Assembly: GCF_014145335.1 (NCBI RefSeq)
Contig: NZ_JACIVI010000001.1
Coordinates: forward strand, 496,001 to 560,000
DNA from: Aquariibacter albus
GTDB lineage: Bacteria > Pseudomonadota > Gammaproteobacteria > Burkholderiales > Burkholderiaceae_C
Direction of reading: 5' to 3'
Length of the DNA: 64,000 bases
Under the pieces are notes generated by a model. That model saw only the letters and a list, made by a program, of their open reading frames with translations, had not been told where the DNA came from and made no database searches. The first letter of the stretch is position 1; every line of letters starts with the position of its first letter. Shown here in pieces: positions 16,260 through 25,382 of this stretch. Both the position numbers and the translations under genes were made by a program.

Positions 16260-18965
16260 ATGACCATCCGCAACCTCGACAAGCTGCTCCATCCGCGTTC
16301 GGTGCTGCTGATCGGGCCGCTGGCCGATGCCGAGCCGGCCGAGCGCGGTCCCGAGACCCGCCACGCCCGCAGCCTGTGGCGCAATCTGCGCAGCGGCGGC
16401 TTTCGCGGCCCTTGCCTGGCCCTGGATCCGGACGGCGGCCTGCTCGATGGACAGCCGCTGGCGAGCCGGCTGGAGGAGCTGCCCGAAGGCCTGGACCTGG
16501 CCCTGCTGTGCACCCCACCGGCCGAGCTGGCCGACTGGGTGCGCGCCCTCGGGGCGCGTGGCACCCGGGCGGTGATCGTCAGCGGCGGCAACCCCAGCCC
16601 GGCCCAGCGCCAGGCCGCGCTGGAGGCGGCCCGGCCGCACCAGCTGCGCCTGCTCGGCCCCAACGGCCTGGGCCTGCAGTCGCCGGCCCTGGGCCTGAAC
16701 GCGAGCGCGGCTCACACCCAGGCGCTGCCGGGGCACATCGCCTTCGTCTCGCAGTCCGGCACCCTGGTCAGCGCGATGCTGGACTGGGCCAAGTCGCGCA
16801 ACTTCGGCTTCTCGCACCTGGTGTCGATCGGCGAGCGCATGGACGTCGATGCCGCCGACCTGCTGGACCAGTTCGCCATCGAGGGCCGCACCCGCGCGAT
16901 CCTGCTGTACCTGGAATCCATCGACCAGCCGCGCAAGTTCATGTCGGCCGCGCGGGCGGCCTCGCGCGGCAAGCCGGTGATCGTCGTCAAGGCCGGCCGC
17001 AGCCCGGGCGGGCAGCTGGCCGCCGTCTCGCACACCGGCCAGCTCAGCGGCGCCGACATCGTCTTCGATGCCGCCATCCGCCGGGCCGGCATGCTGCGGG
17101 TCGACACGCTGCAGGAGCTCTTCCTGGCCGCGCAGACCCTGTCGCAGCTGCACGGTCACCTGCGCGAGCGCCTGACCGTGCTGACCAATGGCGGCGGAGC
17201 CGGCGTGATCGCCGCCGATGCGGCGGAGCACCACGGCGTGCCCCTGCATGCCCTGGGGGCCGCGCTGCAGGCCCGCCTGGCGCCGCTGCTGCCGGCGGGG
17301 GCGACGGTGGGCAACCCGGTCGACCTGGGGGCCGACGCGACGGCCGCCCGCCAGGTCGAGGCCCTGGAGGCCCTGCTCGACGACCCCGAGACCGGTTCCG
17401 TGCTGCTGCTGCACGCCCCGGCGGCGGGCATCGACTGCACCGAGCTGGCCGAGGCCCTGCTCCCGGTGGCCCGCCGCCACCCGGGCCGCGTGCTGGGCTG
17501 CTGGCTGGGCGGTGCGGCGATGGACGAGGCGCGTTCGCGCTTCACCGCCGCCGGCATCCCCGACCATGCGACGCCCGAGGATGCGGTGCGCGCCCTGGCC
17601 ATGCTGCGCACCTGGCGCGAGAACCAGGCCGCGCTGATGGAAACGCCGGGGCTGGTGCAGATCGCCGCGCCGCAGCGCGAGCGCGCGCAGGCGGTGATCG
17701 ACCGCGCCCTGGCCGAGGGCCGCGAGCTGCTCGACGACGAGGAGGCCATGGCCCTGCTGAAGGCCTATGGCGTCGAGGTGGTGGCCACCCGCCGCGTCGC
17801 GCCGGACGTGGGCGCGGTGCTGGCCGCCGCGCAGTCCATCGGCTACCCGGTGGTGCTGAAGATCGCCTCGCGCGATATCGTGCACAAGTCCGACGTCGGC
17901 GGCGTGGTGCTGGGCCTGCACGATCCGCAGGAGCTGGAGGCCGCGGTGGCGGCCCTGCTCGGCCGGGTGCGGGCGCGGGCGCCCCAGGCCCGCATCGATG
18001 CGCTGACCGTGCAGGCCATGGTGCGGCGGCCGCATGCGCAGGAGCTGATCGTCGGCGCCAGCATCGACCCGCTGTTCGGCCCGGTGCTGCTCTTCGGTGC
18101 CGGCGGCACGGCCGTCGAGGTGCTGGCCGACCGCGCCGTCGCGCTGCCGCCGCTCAACCGCGCCCTGGCCGCCGACCTGGTGCGGCGCACCCGGGTCGCG
18201 CGGCTGCTGGCGGGCTACCGCGACCATCCGCCGGCCCGGCTGGAGGCGGTCTACGACACCCTGATCGCCGTGGCCCGCCTGGTGGCCGAGCTGCCGGCCC
18301 TGGCCGAGCTGGACCTGAACCCGGTGCTGGCCGATGCCGACGGTGCGCTGGCGGTGGACGTGCGGGTGCGGATCTCGGCCGCCCGGCCCGGCGGCCGCGA
18401 GCACTTCGCGATCCGGCCCTACCCGAGCGCCTGGGTGCAGACGGTCGTCTGGCGGGGCCGGAAGCTCGTCGTGCGGCCGATCCGGCCCGAGGACGAGGCC
18501 GCGCACAGCGCCTTCATCCAGAGCCTGGACCCGACCGACCGCCGCATGCGCTTCTTCAGCACGCGGCGCAGCGCCTTCGCGCATGTCGAGCTGGCGCGCA
18601 TGACCCAGATCGACTACGCGCGGGAGATGGCCTTCATCGCCAGCACCGACCCCGACCCGGCCAAGGCCCAGACCCTGGGCGTGGTGCGGGCGATCACCGA
18701 CCCGGACAACCAGGCGGCCGAGTACGCGATCGTCATCCGCTCCGAGCTCAAGGGCAGCGGCCTGGGCCGGCTGCTGATGCTGCGCATCATCGATTACGTG
18801 CGCAGCCGCGGCACGCGGCGCATCGTCGGCGAGGTACTGCGCGAGAACCGCGGCATGCTCAAGCTGCTCGCTCAGCTGGGCTTCCGGGCCGTGCGCGATC
18901 CCGACGACGACGAGCTGATGCGCGTGACCCTGGAGCTGGGGAGCCCGGACGCCCCGGCGGCCTGA
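16260..18965 (+). CDS. Pat-type protein: NDP-forming acyl-CoA ligase domains fused to a GNAT acetyltransferase
   Basis: 901 aa. Domain order: CoA-binding (about 5-135), succinyl-CoA-ligase-like (145-460), ATP-grasp (about 485-705), GNAT (about 735-890, with GSGLGRLLMLRIIDYV and ENRGMLKLLAQLGFR). This is the architecture of Salmonella Pat/E. coli PatZ, which acetylates lysines of other proteins, notably the catalytic lysine of acetyl-CoA synthetase. Residue H258 in AAVSHTGQLSG sits where ADP-forming acetyl-CoA synthetases carry the phosphorylated histidine, so ligase activity may be retained. ATG 16260 precedes MTIRNLDKLLHPRSV, the family opening. An acs gene lies 6.4 kb downstream. A 144-base gap precedes it. 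Confidence 0.9.
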   Translation: MTIRNLDKLLHPRSVLLIGPLADAEPAERGPETRHARSLWRNLRSGGFRGPCLALDPDGGLLDGQPLASRLEELPEGLDLALLCTPPAELADWVRALGARGTRAVIVSGGNPSPAQRQAALEAARPHQLRLLGPNGLGLQSPALGLNASAAHTQALPGHIAFVSQSGTLVSAMLDWAKSRNFGFSHLVSIGERMDVDAADLLDQFAIEGRTRAILLYLESIDQPRKFMSAARAASRGKPVIVVKAGRSPGGQLAAVSHTGQLSGADIVFDAAIRRAGMLRVDTLQELFLAAQTLSQLHGHLRERLTVLTNGGGAGVIAADAAEHHGVPLHALGAALQARLAPLLPAGATVGNPVDLGADATAARQVEALEALLDDPETGSVLLLHAPAAGIDCTELAEALLPVARRHPGRVLGCWLGGAAMDEARSRFTAAGIPDHATPEDAVRALAMLRTWRENQAALMETPGLVQIAAPQRERAQAVIDRALAEGRELLDDEEAMALLKAYGVEVVATRRVAPDVGAVLAAAQSIGYPVVLKIASRDIVHKSDVGGVVLGLHDPQELEAAVAALLGRVRARAPQARIDALTVQAMVRRPHAQELIVGASIDPLFGPVLLFGAGGTAVEVLADRAVALPPLNRALAADLVRRTRVARLLAGYRDHPPARLEAVYDTLIAVARLVAELPALAELDLNPVLADADGALAVDVRVRISAARPGGREHFAIRPYPSAWVQTVVWRGRKLVVRPIRPEDEAAHSAFIQSLDPTDRRMRFFSTRRSAFAHVELARMTQIDYAREMAFIASTDPDPAKAQTLGVVRAITDPDNQAAEYAIVIRSELKGSGLGRLLMLRIIDYVRSRGTRRIVGEVLRENRGMLKLLAQLGFRAVRDPDDDELMRVTLELGSPDAPAA

Positions 18966-19100
18966 GGCGGGCCGGGTGATTGCCCGTTTCAATCGCCGCC
19001 TTTTCTTCTATCCATCGCGGCAATGATGCGGCGCAGCTAGCATTCGCTCCGTTGGATTCAGATCGAACCCGCATCCACCCCCAACCCACCGGAAACCGTC

Positions 19101-19664
19101 ATGTCCCTGATCAACACCCAAGTCCAGCCCTTCAAGACCCAGGCCTTCCACAACGGCAAGTTCATCACCGTCACCGAGGAAAGCCTCAAGGGCAAGTGGT
19201 CGGTCCTGATCTTCATGCCGGCGGCCTTCACCTTCAACTGCCCGACCGAGATCGAGGACGCTGCCGACAACTACGCCGCCTTCCAGGCCGCGGGTGCCGA
19301 GGTCTACATCGTCACCACCGACACGCACTTCTCGCACAAGGTGTGGCACGAGACCTCGCCGGCCGTCGGCAAGGCCAAGTTCCCGCTGGTCGGCGACCCG
19401 GCGCATGTGCTGAGCAAGGCCTTCGACGTGCTGATCCCGGAAGACGGCCTGGCCTACCGCGGCACCTTCGTGATCAATCCGGATGGCGTGATCAAGACCG
19501 CCGAAATCCACAGCAACGAGATCGCCCGTGACGTGGCCGAGACCCTGCGCAAGCTGAAGGCCGCCCAGTACACCGCCGCCAACCCCGGCCAGGTCTGCCC
19601 GGCCAAGTGGAAGGAAGGCGCCAAGACCCTGACGCCCTCGCTGGACCTCGTCGGCAAGATCTGA
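19101..19664 (+). CDS. ahpC: Alkyl hydroperoxide reductase, peroxiredoxin subunit
   Basis: 187 aa. AhpC is a typical 2-Cys peroxiredoxin that reduces H2O2, organic peroxides and peroxynitrite in the cytoplasm. The peroxidatic C47 is in FTFNCPTE and the resolving C166 in PGQVCPAKW. The C-terminal SLDLVGKI is the normal AhpC end. The family opening MSLINTQVQPFKTQAF fixes the start. It precedes ahpF by 184 bases, with a strong hairpin between them, so ahpF may be expressed separately or at a lower level. The 135-base upstream gap has no OxyR site with correct spacing. Confidence 0.97.
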   Translation: MSLINTQVQPFKTQAFHNGKFITVTEESLKGKWSVLIFMPAAFTFNCPTEIEDAADNYAAFQAAGAEVYIVTTDTHFSHKVWHETSPAVGKAKFPLVGDPAHVLSKAFDVLIPEDGLAYRGTFVINPDGVIKTAEIHSNEIARDVAETLRKLKAAQYTAANPGQVCPAKWKEGAKTLTPSLDLVGKI

Positions 19665-19746
19665 CGTCCACGCGCCCCCTGCCTGCGCAGGCGGGCCGCC
19701 CCGGCCCAGCCCGGAGCCTCCGGCTTCGGGCCTGAGGCCTCGTCCC

Positions 19747-19788
19747 AAGCCCGGCCCGGTGCCCCTCCCGGGGCGCTCGGCCGGGCTT
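19747..19788 (+). terminator. Hairpin between ahpC and ahpF (terminator or attenuator)
   Basis: A 10-bp perfect outer stem (19747-19756 with 19779-19788) encloses an inner GCCCC/GGGGC pairing. It is followed by TGCCGTTTCC, a weak T stretch. Its position between ahpC and ahpF suggests partial termination after ahpC. Confidence 0.5.
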
Positions 19789-19848
19789 GCCGTTTCCGAA
19801 CGATCGATGACCCCGCCGCCGTGGTGAGGGTCCCCAAGGAGAACCACG

Positions 19849-21414
19849 ATGTTGGACGCCCAACTGACCGCTCAGCTTCAGGCCTACCTCGAACGGGTCA
19901 CGCAGCCGTTCGAGATCGTGGCCAGCCTGGACGACAGCGCCGGTGCGCAGGAGATGCGCGAGCTGATCGAACAGGTCGCCGCCCTGTCGGACAAGATCAG
20001 CCTGCGCCTGGACGGCCAGGCCGCGCGCCAGCCCTCCTTCCGCCTGAACCGCATCGGCCAGGACCTGGGCGTGGAGTTCGCCGCCGTGCCCATGGGCCAC
20101 GAGTTCACCTCGCTGGTGCTGGCCCTGCTGTGGGTGGGGGGGCACCCGCCCAAGGTCGAGCCCGAGGTGATCGAGCAGATCCGCGCGCTCGACGGCGACT
20201 TCCGCTTCGAAGTCTTCATGTCCCTCTCGTGCCACAACTGCCCGGACGTCGTGCAGGCGCTGACGCTGATGGCCGTGCTCAACCCCAAGGTGCGCACGGT
20301 GGTGGTCGACGGCGCGCTCTTCCAGACCGAGATGGAGGAGCGCCAGGTCATGGCGGTGCCGACCGTGCTGCTCAACGGCCAGCCCTTCGGTAGCGGCCGC
20401 ATGGGCCTGGAGGAGATCCTCGCCAAGGTCGACACCGGCGCGGCGGCCCGCGAGGCGGCCAAGCTCAGCGAGCAGGCGCCCTACGAGGTGCTGGTGGTGG
20501 GCGGCGGCCCGGCCGGCGCCGCGGCGGCCGTGTACGCGGCGCGCAAGGGCATCCGCACCGGCGTGGTGGCCGAGCGCTTCGGGGGCCAGACCCTGGACAC
20601 CCTGGCCATCGAGAACTACATCTCCGTGCTGGAGACCGACGGCCCGAAGTTCGCCGCCGCGCTGGAGCAGCATGTGCGCGCCTATGACGTCGAGATCATG
20701 AACGGCCAGCGCGTCGAACAGCTCAGCCCGGCGGCCGAGCCCGGCGGCCTGATCGGCGTGAAGCTGGCCAACGGCGCCGAGCTGAAGGCGCGCAGCCTGA
20801 TCCTCTCGACCGGCGCGCGCTGGCGCAATGTGAACGTGCCCGGCGAGGCCGAGTACCGCAACCGCGGCGTGGCCTATTGCCCGCACTGCGACGGCCCGTT
20901 GTTCAAGGGCAAGAAGGTGGCGGTCATCGGCGGTGGCAACTCGGGCGTCGAGGCGGCCATCGACCTGGCCGGCCTGGTCGAGCACGTCACGCTCATCGAG
21001 TTCGCCGAGCAGCTGCGTGCCGACGCGGTGCTGGTGCGCAAGCTCGAAAGCCTGCCCAATGTGAGCATCGTCAAGCATGCCCAGACCACCGAGATCCACG
21101 GCGACGGCAAGAAGGTCACCGCGCTCAGCTACACCGACCGCGGCACCGGCCAGGCCCACACCGTGGAACTGGCCGGCGTCTTCGTGCAGATCGGCCTGGT
21201 GCCCAACACCGAATGGCTCAAGGGCACGGTCGAGCTGAGCCGCTACGGCGAGATCCTCGTCGACCCGCGCGGCGCGACCTCGGTGCCCGGCGTGTTCGCG
21301 GCCGGCGATGCGACCACCGTGCCCTACAAGCAGATCATCATCGCGACCGGCGATGGCGCGAAGGCGGCCCTGGGCGCCTTCGACTACCTGATCCGCGGCG
21401 GCGCAGCCCACTGA
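19849..21414 (+). CDS. ahpF: Alkyl hydroperoxide reductase, flavoprotein subunit
   Basis: 521 aa, as in E. coli AhpF. It passes electrons from NADH through FAD and two dithiol centres to AhpC. The N-terminal tandem thioredoxin-fold domain has C128-H-N-C131. The FAD domain begins at [16 protein letters not shown], the redox-active pair is C344-P-H-C347, and the NADH-binding motif is [28 protein letters not shown] is the second FAD motif. AAGGAG 9 bases before the ATG is a strong ribosome site. The gene ends just before a bidirectional hairpin shared with fumA. Confidence 0.97.
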   Translation: MLDAQLTAQLQAYLERVTQPFEIVASLDDSAGAQEMRELIEQVAALSDKISLRLDGQAARQPSFRLNRIGQDLGVEFAAVPMGHEFTSLVLALLWVGGHPPKVEPEVIEQIRALDGDFRFEVFMSLSCHNCPDVVQALTLMAVLNPKVRTVVVDGALFQTEMEERQVMAVPTVLLNGQPFGSGRMGLEEILAKVDTGAAAREAAKLSEQAPYEVLVVGGGPAGAAAAVYAARKGIRTGVVAERFGGQTLDTLAIENYISVLETDGPKFAAALEQHVRAYDVEIMNGQRVEQLSPAAEPGGLIGVKLANGAELKARSLILSTGARWRNVNVPGEAEYRNRGVAYCPHCDGPLFKGKKVAVIGGGNSGVEAAIDLAGLVEHVTLIEFAEQLRADAVLVRKLESLPNVSIVKHAQTTEIHGDGKKVTALSYTDRGTGQAHTVELAGVFVQIGLVPNTEWLKGTVELSRYGEILVDPRGATSVPGVFAAGDATTVPYKQIIIATGDGAKAALGAFDYLIRGGAAH

Positions 21415-21457
21415 AGCGCTGCCGCCGGTCGGCCCCTGCAGCCGGCTGGCAGCGCAT

Positions 21458-21497
21458 GAAAAAAGGCCCGGGGGCGCAAGCCCCCGGGCCTTTGGCT
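21458..21497. terminator. Bidirectional terminator between ahpF and fumA
   Basis: A 14-bp perfect stem (21462-21475 with 21480-21493) closes a GCAA tetraloop. It has A residues before it and TTT after it, and lies between convergent ahpF and fumA. It should terminate both transcripts. Confidence 0.85.
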
Positions 21498-21510
21498 TGT
21501 TGCGCCGGCT

Positions 21511-23049
21511 TCAGCCTGCCGCGACCGTGATGCCCTTGAACTCGCCCTTGGCGATCTTCTCCTGCCAGGTCTTGGGGCCGGTGATGTGGGCGCTGGTGCC
21601 ACCGGCGTCCACCGCCACGGTGACGGGCATGTCGACCACGTCGAATTCGTAGATGGCTTCCATGCCGAGGTCGGCGAAGCCGACCACGGTGGCGGCCTTG
21701 ATTGCCTTGCTGACCAGGTAGGCGCTGCCGCCGACGGCCATCAGGTAGGCGCTCTGGTGCTTCTTGATCGCCTCGATCGCGACCGGGCCGCGCTCGGCCT
21801 TGCCCACCATGGCGATCAGGCCGGTCTCGGCCAGCATCATCTCGGTGAACTTGTCCATGCGGGTGGCCGTGGTCGGGCCGGCCGGGCCGACGACTTCATC
21901 GCGCACCGGATCGACCGGGCCGACGTAGTAGATGACGCGGTTGCGGAAGTCCACCGGCAGCTTCTCGCCCTTGGCCAGCATGTCGGCGATGCGCTTGTGC
22001 GCGGCGTCGCGGCCGGTGAGCATCTTGCCGTTGAGCAGCAGGGTGTCGCCGGGCTTCCAGCTCGCGACTTCCTCCTTGCTGAGGGTGTTCAGGTCGACGC
22101 GCTTGCTCTTGTTGTAGTCGGGCGCCCACTTCACGTCGGGCCAGAGGTCCAGGCTCGGCGGCTCGACGTAGGCCGGGCCGCTGCCGTCCAGCACGAAGTG
22201 CGCATGGCGGGTGGCGGCGCAGTTCGGGATCATCGCGACCGGCTTGCTGGCCGCATGGGTCGGGTAGGTGGCGATCTTGATGTCCAGCACCGTGGTCAGG
22301 CCGCCCAGGCCCTGGGCGCCGATGCCCAGGGCATTGACCTTCTCGTAGAGCTCGATGCGCAGTTCTTCCAGCTTGTTCTGCGGGCCGCGGGCGAGCAGGT
22401 CGAACATGTCGATCGGCTCCATCAGCACTTCCTTGGCCAGCAGCATGGCCTTCTCGGCGGTGCCGCCGACGCCGATGCCCAGCATGCCCGGCGGGCACCA
22501 GCCGGCGCCCATGGTCGGCACGGTCTTGAGCACCCAGTCGACCAGGTTGTCGCTGGGATTCATCATGATGAACTTGCTCTTGTTCTCGCTGCCGCCGCCC
22601 TTGGCCGCCACGGTTACGTCCACCGTGTTGCCCGGCACCACGCTGACGTGGATGACGGCCGGCGTGTTGTCCTTGGTGTTCTTGCGCTCGAAGATCGGGT
22701 CGTTCAGCACCGAGGCGCGCAGGGTGTTGTCGGCGTTCAGGTAGCCGCGGCGCACGCCCTCGTTGACGGCGTCCTCGATCGAGCCCTTGAAGCCTTCCCA
22801 GCGCACGTCCATGCCGATCTTCAGGAAGACGTTGACGATGCCGGTGTCCTGGCAGATCGGGCGCCGGCCTTCGGCGCACATCTTCGAGTTGGTCAGGATC
22901 TGGGCGATGGCGTCCTTGGCCGCCGGCGAGGCCTCGCGCTGGTAGGCGCGGGCGAGGTGCTCGATGTAGTCCGCCGGGTGGTAGTAGCTGATGTACTGCA
23001 GGGCGGCGGCGACGGATTCGACGAGGTCGTCGTGGCGGATCGTGGTCAT
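21511..23049 (-). CDS. fumA: Class I (iron-sulfur) fumarate hydratase
   Basis: 512 aa. Class I fumarase uses an oxygen-sensitive [4Fe-4S] cluster to interconvert fumarate and malate in the TCA cycle. Family blocks include NSKMCAEGRRPICQDTGIVNVFLKIG near residues 55-80, AKGGGSENKSK, GAGWCPPGMLGIGVGG, and PNCAATRHAHF with another candidate cluster cysteine. The C-terminal beta part has GPAGPTTATRMDKFT. ATG 23049 gives MTTIRHDDLVES; an ATG 18 bases upstream is also in frame. A TACACT -10-like element lies about 36 bases upstream on the minus strand. The symbol could equally be fumB. Confidence 0.95.
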   Translation of the reverse strand: MTTIRHDDLVESVAAALQYISYYHPADYIEHLARAYQREASPAAKDAIAQILTNSKMCAEGRRPICQDTGIVNVFLKIGMDVRWEGFKGSIEDAVNEGVRRGYLNADNTLRASVLNDPIFERKNTKDNTPAVIHVSVVPGNTVDVTVAAKGGGSENKSKFIMMNPSDNLVDWVLKTVPTMGAGWCPPGMLGIGVGGTAEKAMLLAKEVLMEPIDMFDLLARGPQNKLEELRIELYEKVNALGIGAQGLGGLTTVLDIKIATYPTHAASKPVAMIPNCAATRHAHFVLDGSGPAYVEPPSLDLWPDVKWAPDYNKSKRVDLNTLSKEEVASWKPGDTLLLNGKMLTGRDAAHKRIADMLAKGEKLPVDFRNRVIYYVGPVDPVRDEVVGPAGPTTATRMDKFTEMMLAETGLIAMVGKAERGPVAIEAIKKHQSAYLMAVGGSAYLVSKAIKAATVVGFADLGMEAIYEFDVVDMPVTVAVDAGGTSAHITGPKTWQEKIAKGEFKGITVAAG

Positions 23050-23137
23050 GGCGGCGGCTCGGGTCACGAGGGGGTGAATCGGAAAGTGTAGGCAGCCCGA
23101 CCTGCGCCGGGCTGACGGCCACGTCGGCCGCGGCGGC

Positions 23138-24565
23138 TCAGCGGAACCAGATCAGGGTCACCAGGGCGAACAGCGGCAGCAGCACCGCGCCCGACCAGGC
23201 CATGTAGCCGAAGAAGCTCGGCATGCGGATGCCACGCTGCTCGGCGATGGCCTTGACCATGAAGTTCGGCGCGTTGCCGATGTAGCTGTTGGCACCCATG
23301 AAGACCGAGCCGGCCGAGATGGCGGCCAGGGTGGGCGCCAGCACATGCATCAGCGCTTCGGGGTCGCCGCCGGCCAGGTTGAAGAACACCAGGTAGGTCG
23401 GCGCGTTGTCGAGGAAGGAGCTCAGTCCGCCGCTGAACCAGAAATAGGCCCAGGGCAGCGGTGCGCCGTCGGGGCCGGTGACCGCGCGCGTGACGGCGGC
23501 AAAGGCACCCGCCTCCCCGGCCTTGAGCATGGCCAGCACCGGCACCATGGTCAGGAAGATGCCGATGAAGAGCTTGGCCACTTCCAGCATCGGCCCCCAG
23601 CTGAACTGGTTGCCGGCGCGCACCGCGGCGGGGGTCAGCTTCAGCGAGAGCAGGGCCAGCAGGATCAGCCCGGCGTCGCGCAGCAGCTGCGGCAGGCCGA
23701 CTTCGGTGCCCGCCAGCACGAAGGCGATGCCGGGCTTCCAGGTGCCGCTCATCAGCACCAGGCCGACCACGCCCGCCAGCAGCACCAGGTTGATGCGGCC
23801 TTCCAGGCCGAGGCGGTGGTCGTCGGGGGTCGGGTCGCGCGGCAGCACGCCTTCCTTCGCATACCAGTGGCGGTCGATCAGGTAGAAGATCCCCAGCAGG
23901 CTGCCGACCATGAAGAGCGTCTCGGGCAGCAGGTGCCGCACGGTCCAGAAGAAGTCCACGCCCTTCAGGAAGCCGAGGAAGAGCGGCGGATCGCCCAGCG
24001 GTGTCAGCGAGCCGCCGGCATTGCTGACGATGAAGATGAAGAAGACGATGACGTGCACCGTGTGCCGGCGGTTGTCGTTCGCCCGGATCAGCGGGTGGAT
24101 CATCAGCATCGAGGCGCCGGTCGTGCCCATCACGCTGGCCAGGGCGGCGCCGGTGGCCAGCAGCGCGGTGTTCAGGCCTGGGCTGCCGTGCAGGTTGCCG
24201 CGCACGTAGATGCCGCCCGCCACCGTGAACAGGGTGCCGAGCAGGATCACGAAGGGCAGGTACTCGGCCAGCAGGGTGTGGGCCAGCACGCCGCCGACGG
24301 CCCCGCTCCCGTGCAGTGCGGCGAAGGGCAGCAGGAAGAGCAGGGCCCAGAAGCCCGCCACCTTGCCCTGGTGGTGGTGCCAGAAGCCCGGCGCCAGCAG
24401 CGGCGCCAGCGCGATCGAGAGCAGCATGCCGGCGAAGGGCAGGCCCCAGAGCGGGCCGAGCGTGGCGCCGTCCAGCTCGGCCGCCTGCGCGGTCCCGGCC
24501 CAGCCGGCCAGGCCCGGCAGCATCAGCAGGGCCCGCAGCGCGGCAGGGGAGAGGCGCACGCGCAT
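23138..24565 (-). CDS. NhaD-like sodium:proton antiporter (ArsB/NhaD superfamily)
   Basis: 475 aa, about 11-13 membrane segments after an N-terminal signal-like stretch (MRVRLSPAALRALLMLPGLA... to TAQAA). Blocks typical of the ion transporter superfamily include TTGASMLMIHPLIRANDNRRH, FIVSNAGGSLTPLGDPPLFLG and, near the end, GLSSFLDNAPTYLVFFNLAGG with FMGANSYIGNAPNFMVKAIAE. These resemble NhaD, which exchanges Na+ or Li+ for H+, although some relatives transport dicarboxylates. ATG 24565 was chosen because upstream sequence in this frame overlaps the UPF0114 gene. It lies 8 bases after that gene, so they form an operon. Confidence 0.82.
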   Translation of the reverse strand: MRVRLSPAALRALLMLPGLAGWAGTAQAAELDGATLGPLWGLPFAGMLLSIALAPLLAPGFWHHHQGKVAGFWALLFLLPFAALHGSGAVGGVLAHTLLAEYLPFVILLGTLFTVAGGIYVRGNLHGSPGLNTALLATGAALASVMGTTGASMLMIHPLIRANDNRRHTVHVIVFFIFIVSNAGGSLTPLGDPPLFLGFLKGVDFFWTVRHLLPETLFMVGSLLGIFYLIDRHWYAKEGVLPRDPTPDDHRLGLEGRINLVLLAGVVGLVLMSGTWKPGIAFVLAGTEVGLPQLLRDAGLILLALLSLKLTPAAVRAGNQFSWGPMLEVAKLFIGIFLTMVPVLAMLKAGEAGAFAAVTRAVTGPDGAPLPWAYFWFSGGLSSFLDNAPTYLVFFNLAGGDPEALMHVLAPTLAAISAGSVFMGANSYIGNAPNFMVKAIAEQRGIRMPSFFGYMAWSGAVLLPLFALVTLIWFR

Positions 24566-24573
24566 CGGCAGGC

Positions 24574-25194
24574 TCAGTGGGCGTCCGTGCCGCCGGCCGG
24601 CGGGTGCATGATCCGGTCGGCCAGCGCGATGGCCAGGGCCGAGAACAGGAAGGCGATGTGGATGATCGTCTGCCACATCAGCACCTTGTCGGTGTAGTTG
24701 CCGGCGTTGATGAAGGTCTTGAGCAGGTGGATCGAGCTGATGCCGATGATGGCCGTGGCCAGCTTGACCTTCAGCACGCTGGCATTCACGTGGCTCAGCC
24801 ATTCCGGCTGGTCCGGGTGGCCTTCCAGGTTCATCCGCGAGACGAAGGTCTCGTAGCCGCCGACGATCACCATGATCAGCAGGTTGCTGATCATCACCAC
24901 GTCGATCAGCGCCAGCACGACCAGCATGATGATGGTCTCGTTGAGCGCGGTGACCGGCGCGTCGGCCTTGTAGCCGATGCTCGACACCAGCTTGCCCAGT
25001 GCATCCGGGTTGCCGAGTGCCGCCTCGATCAGGTGGACCAGCTCCACCCAGAAGTGGACGACGTAGACGCCCTGCGCCAGGATCAGGCCCAGGTAGAGCG
25101 GCAACTGCAGCCAGCGGCTCGCGAAGATCAGGTTCGGCAGGGCGGGCAGCTTGTGCGCCGGCTTGCCAGCTTGGGACAGGGGGGCTTGGCTCAT
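24574..25194 (-). CDS. UPF0114 / YqhA-family membrane protein
   Basis: 206 aa, family TIGR00645. Function is unknown. Four hydrophobic segments (about 30-52, 86-112, 140-158, 170-190) fit an inner-membrane protein. Typical blocks are FASRWLQLPLYLGLILAQGVY, MISNLLIMVIVGGYETFVSR and KVKLATAIIGISSIHLLKTF. It is the first gene of a two-gene operon with the NhaD-like antiporter, which suggests a role linked to ion homeostasis, but that is inference. Its start is 188 bases from the divergent acs start. Confidence 0.85.
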   Translation of the reverse strand: MSQAPLSQAGKPAHKLPALPNLIFASRWLQLPLYLGLILAQGVYVVHFWVELVHLIEAALGNPDALGKLVSSIGYKADAPVTALNETIIMLVVLALIDVVMISNLLIMVIVGGYETFVSRMNLEGHPDQPEWLSHVNASVLKVKLATAIIGISSIHLLKTFINAGNYTDKVLMWQTIIHIAFLFSALAIALADRIMHPPAGGTDAH

Positions 25195-25382
25195 CTCGGA
25201 ACAAAATCGCGTGTGACCACGCGTCCTTCAGGGGTTTGTCGGGGGTTTTCCATCTGCCGGAAGCCGAGGATTCTAGGCAGCGCGATTGGAATTCGCCGTG
25301 ACACCCCGGCCAGGGACCGTCAGACCATCGTAAGACCCCGGCGCCACAGTGCGCGCCGCCCCCGTCCGAGGAGAGAGACACC

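Noticed and set aside
18966-19100. Possible OxyR site before ahpC (CTAT...CTAG elements)
   Set aside because: The tetranucleotides do not fall at the required 7-base spacings.
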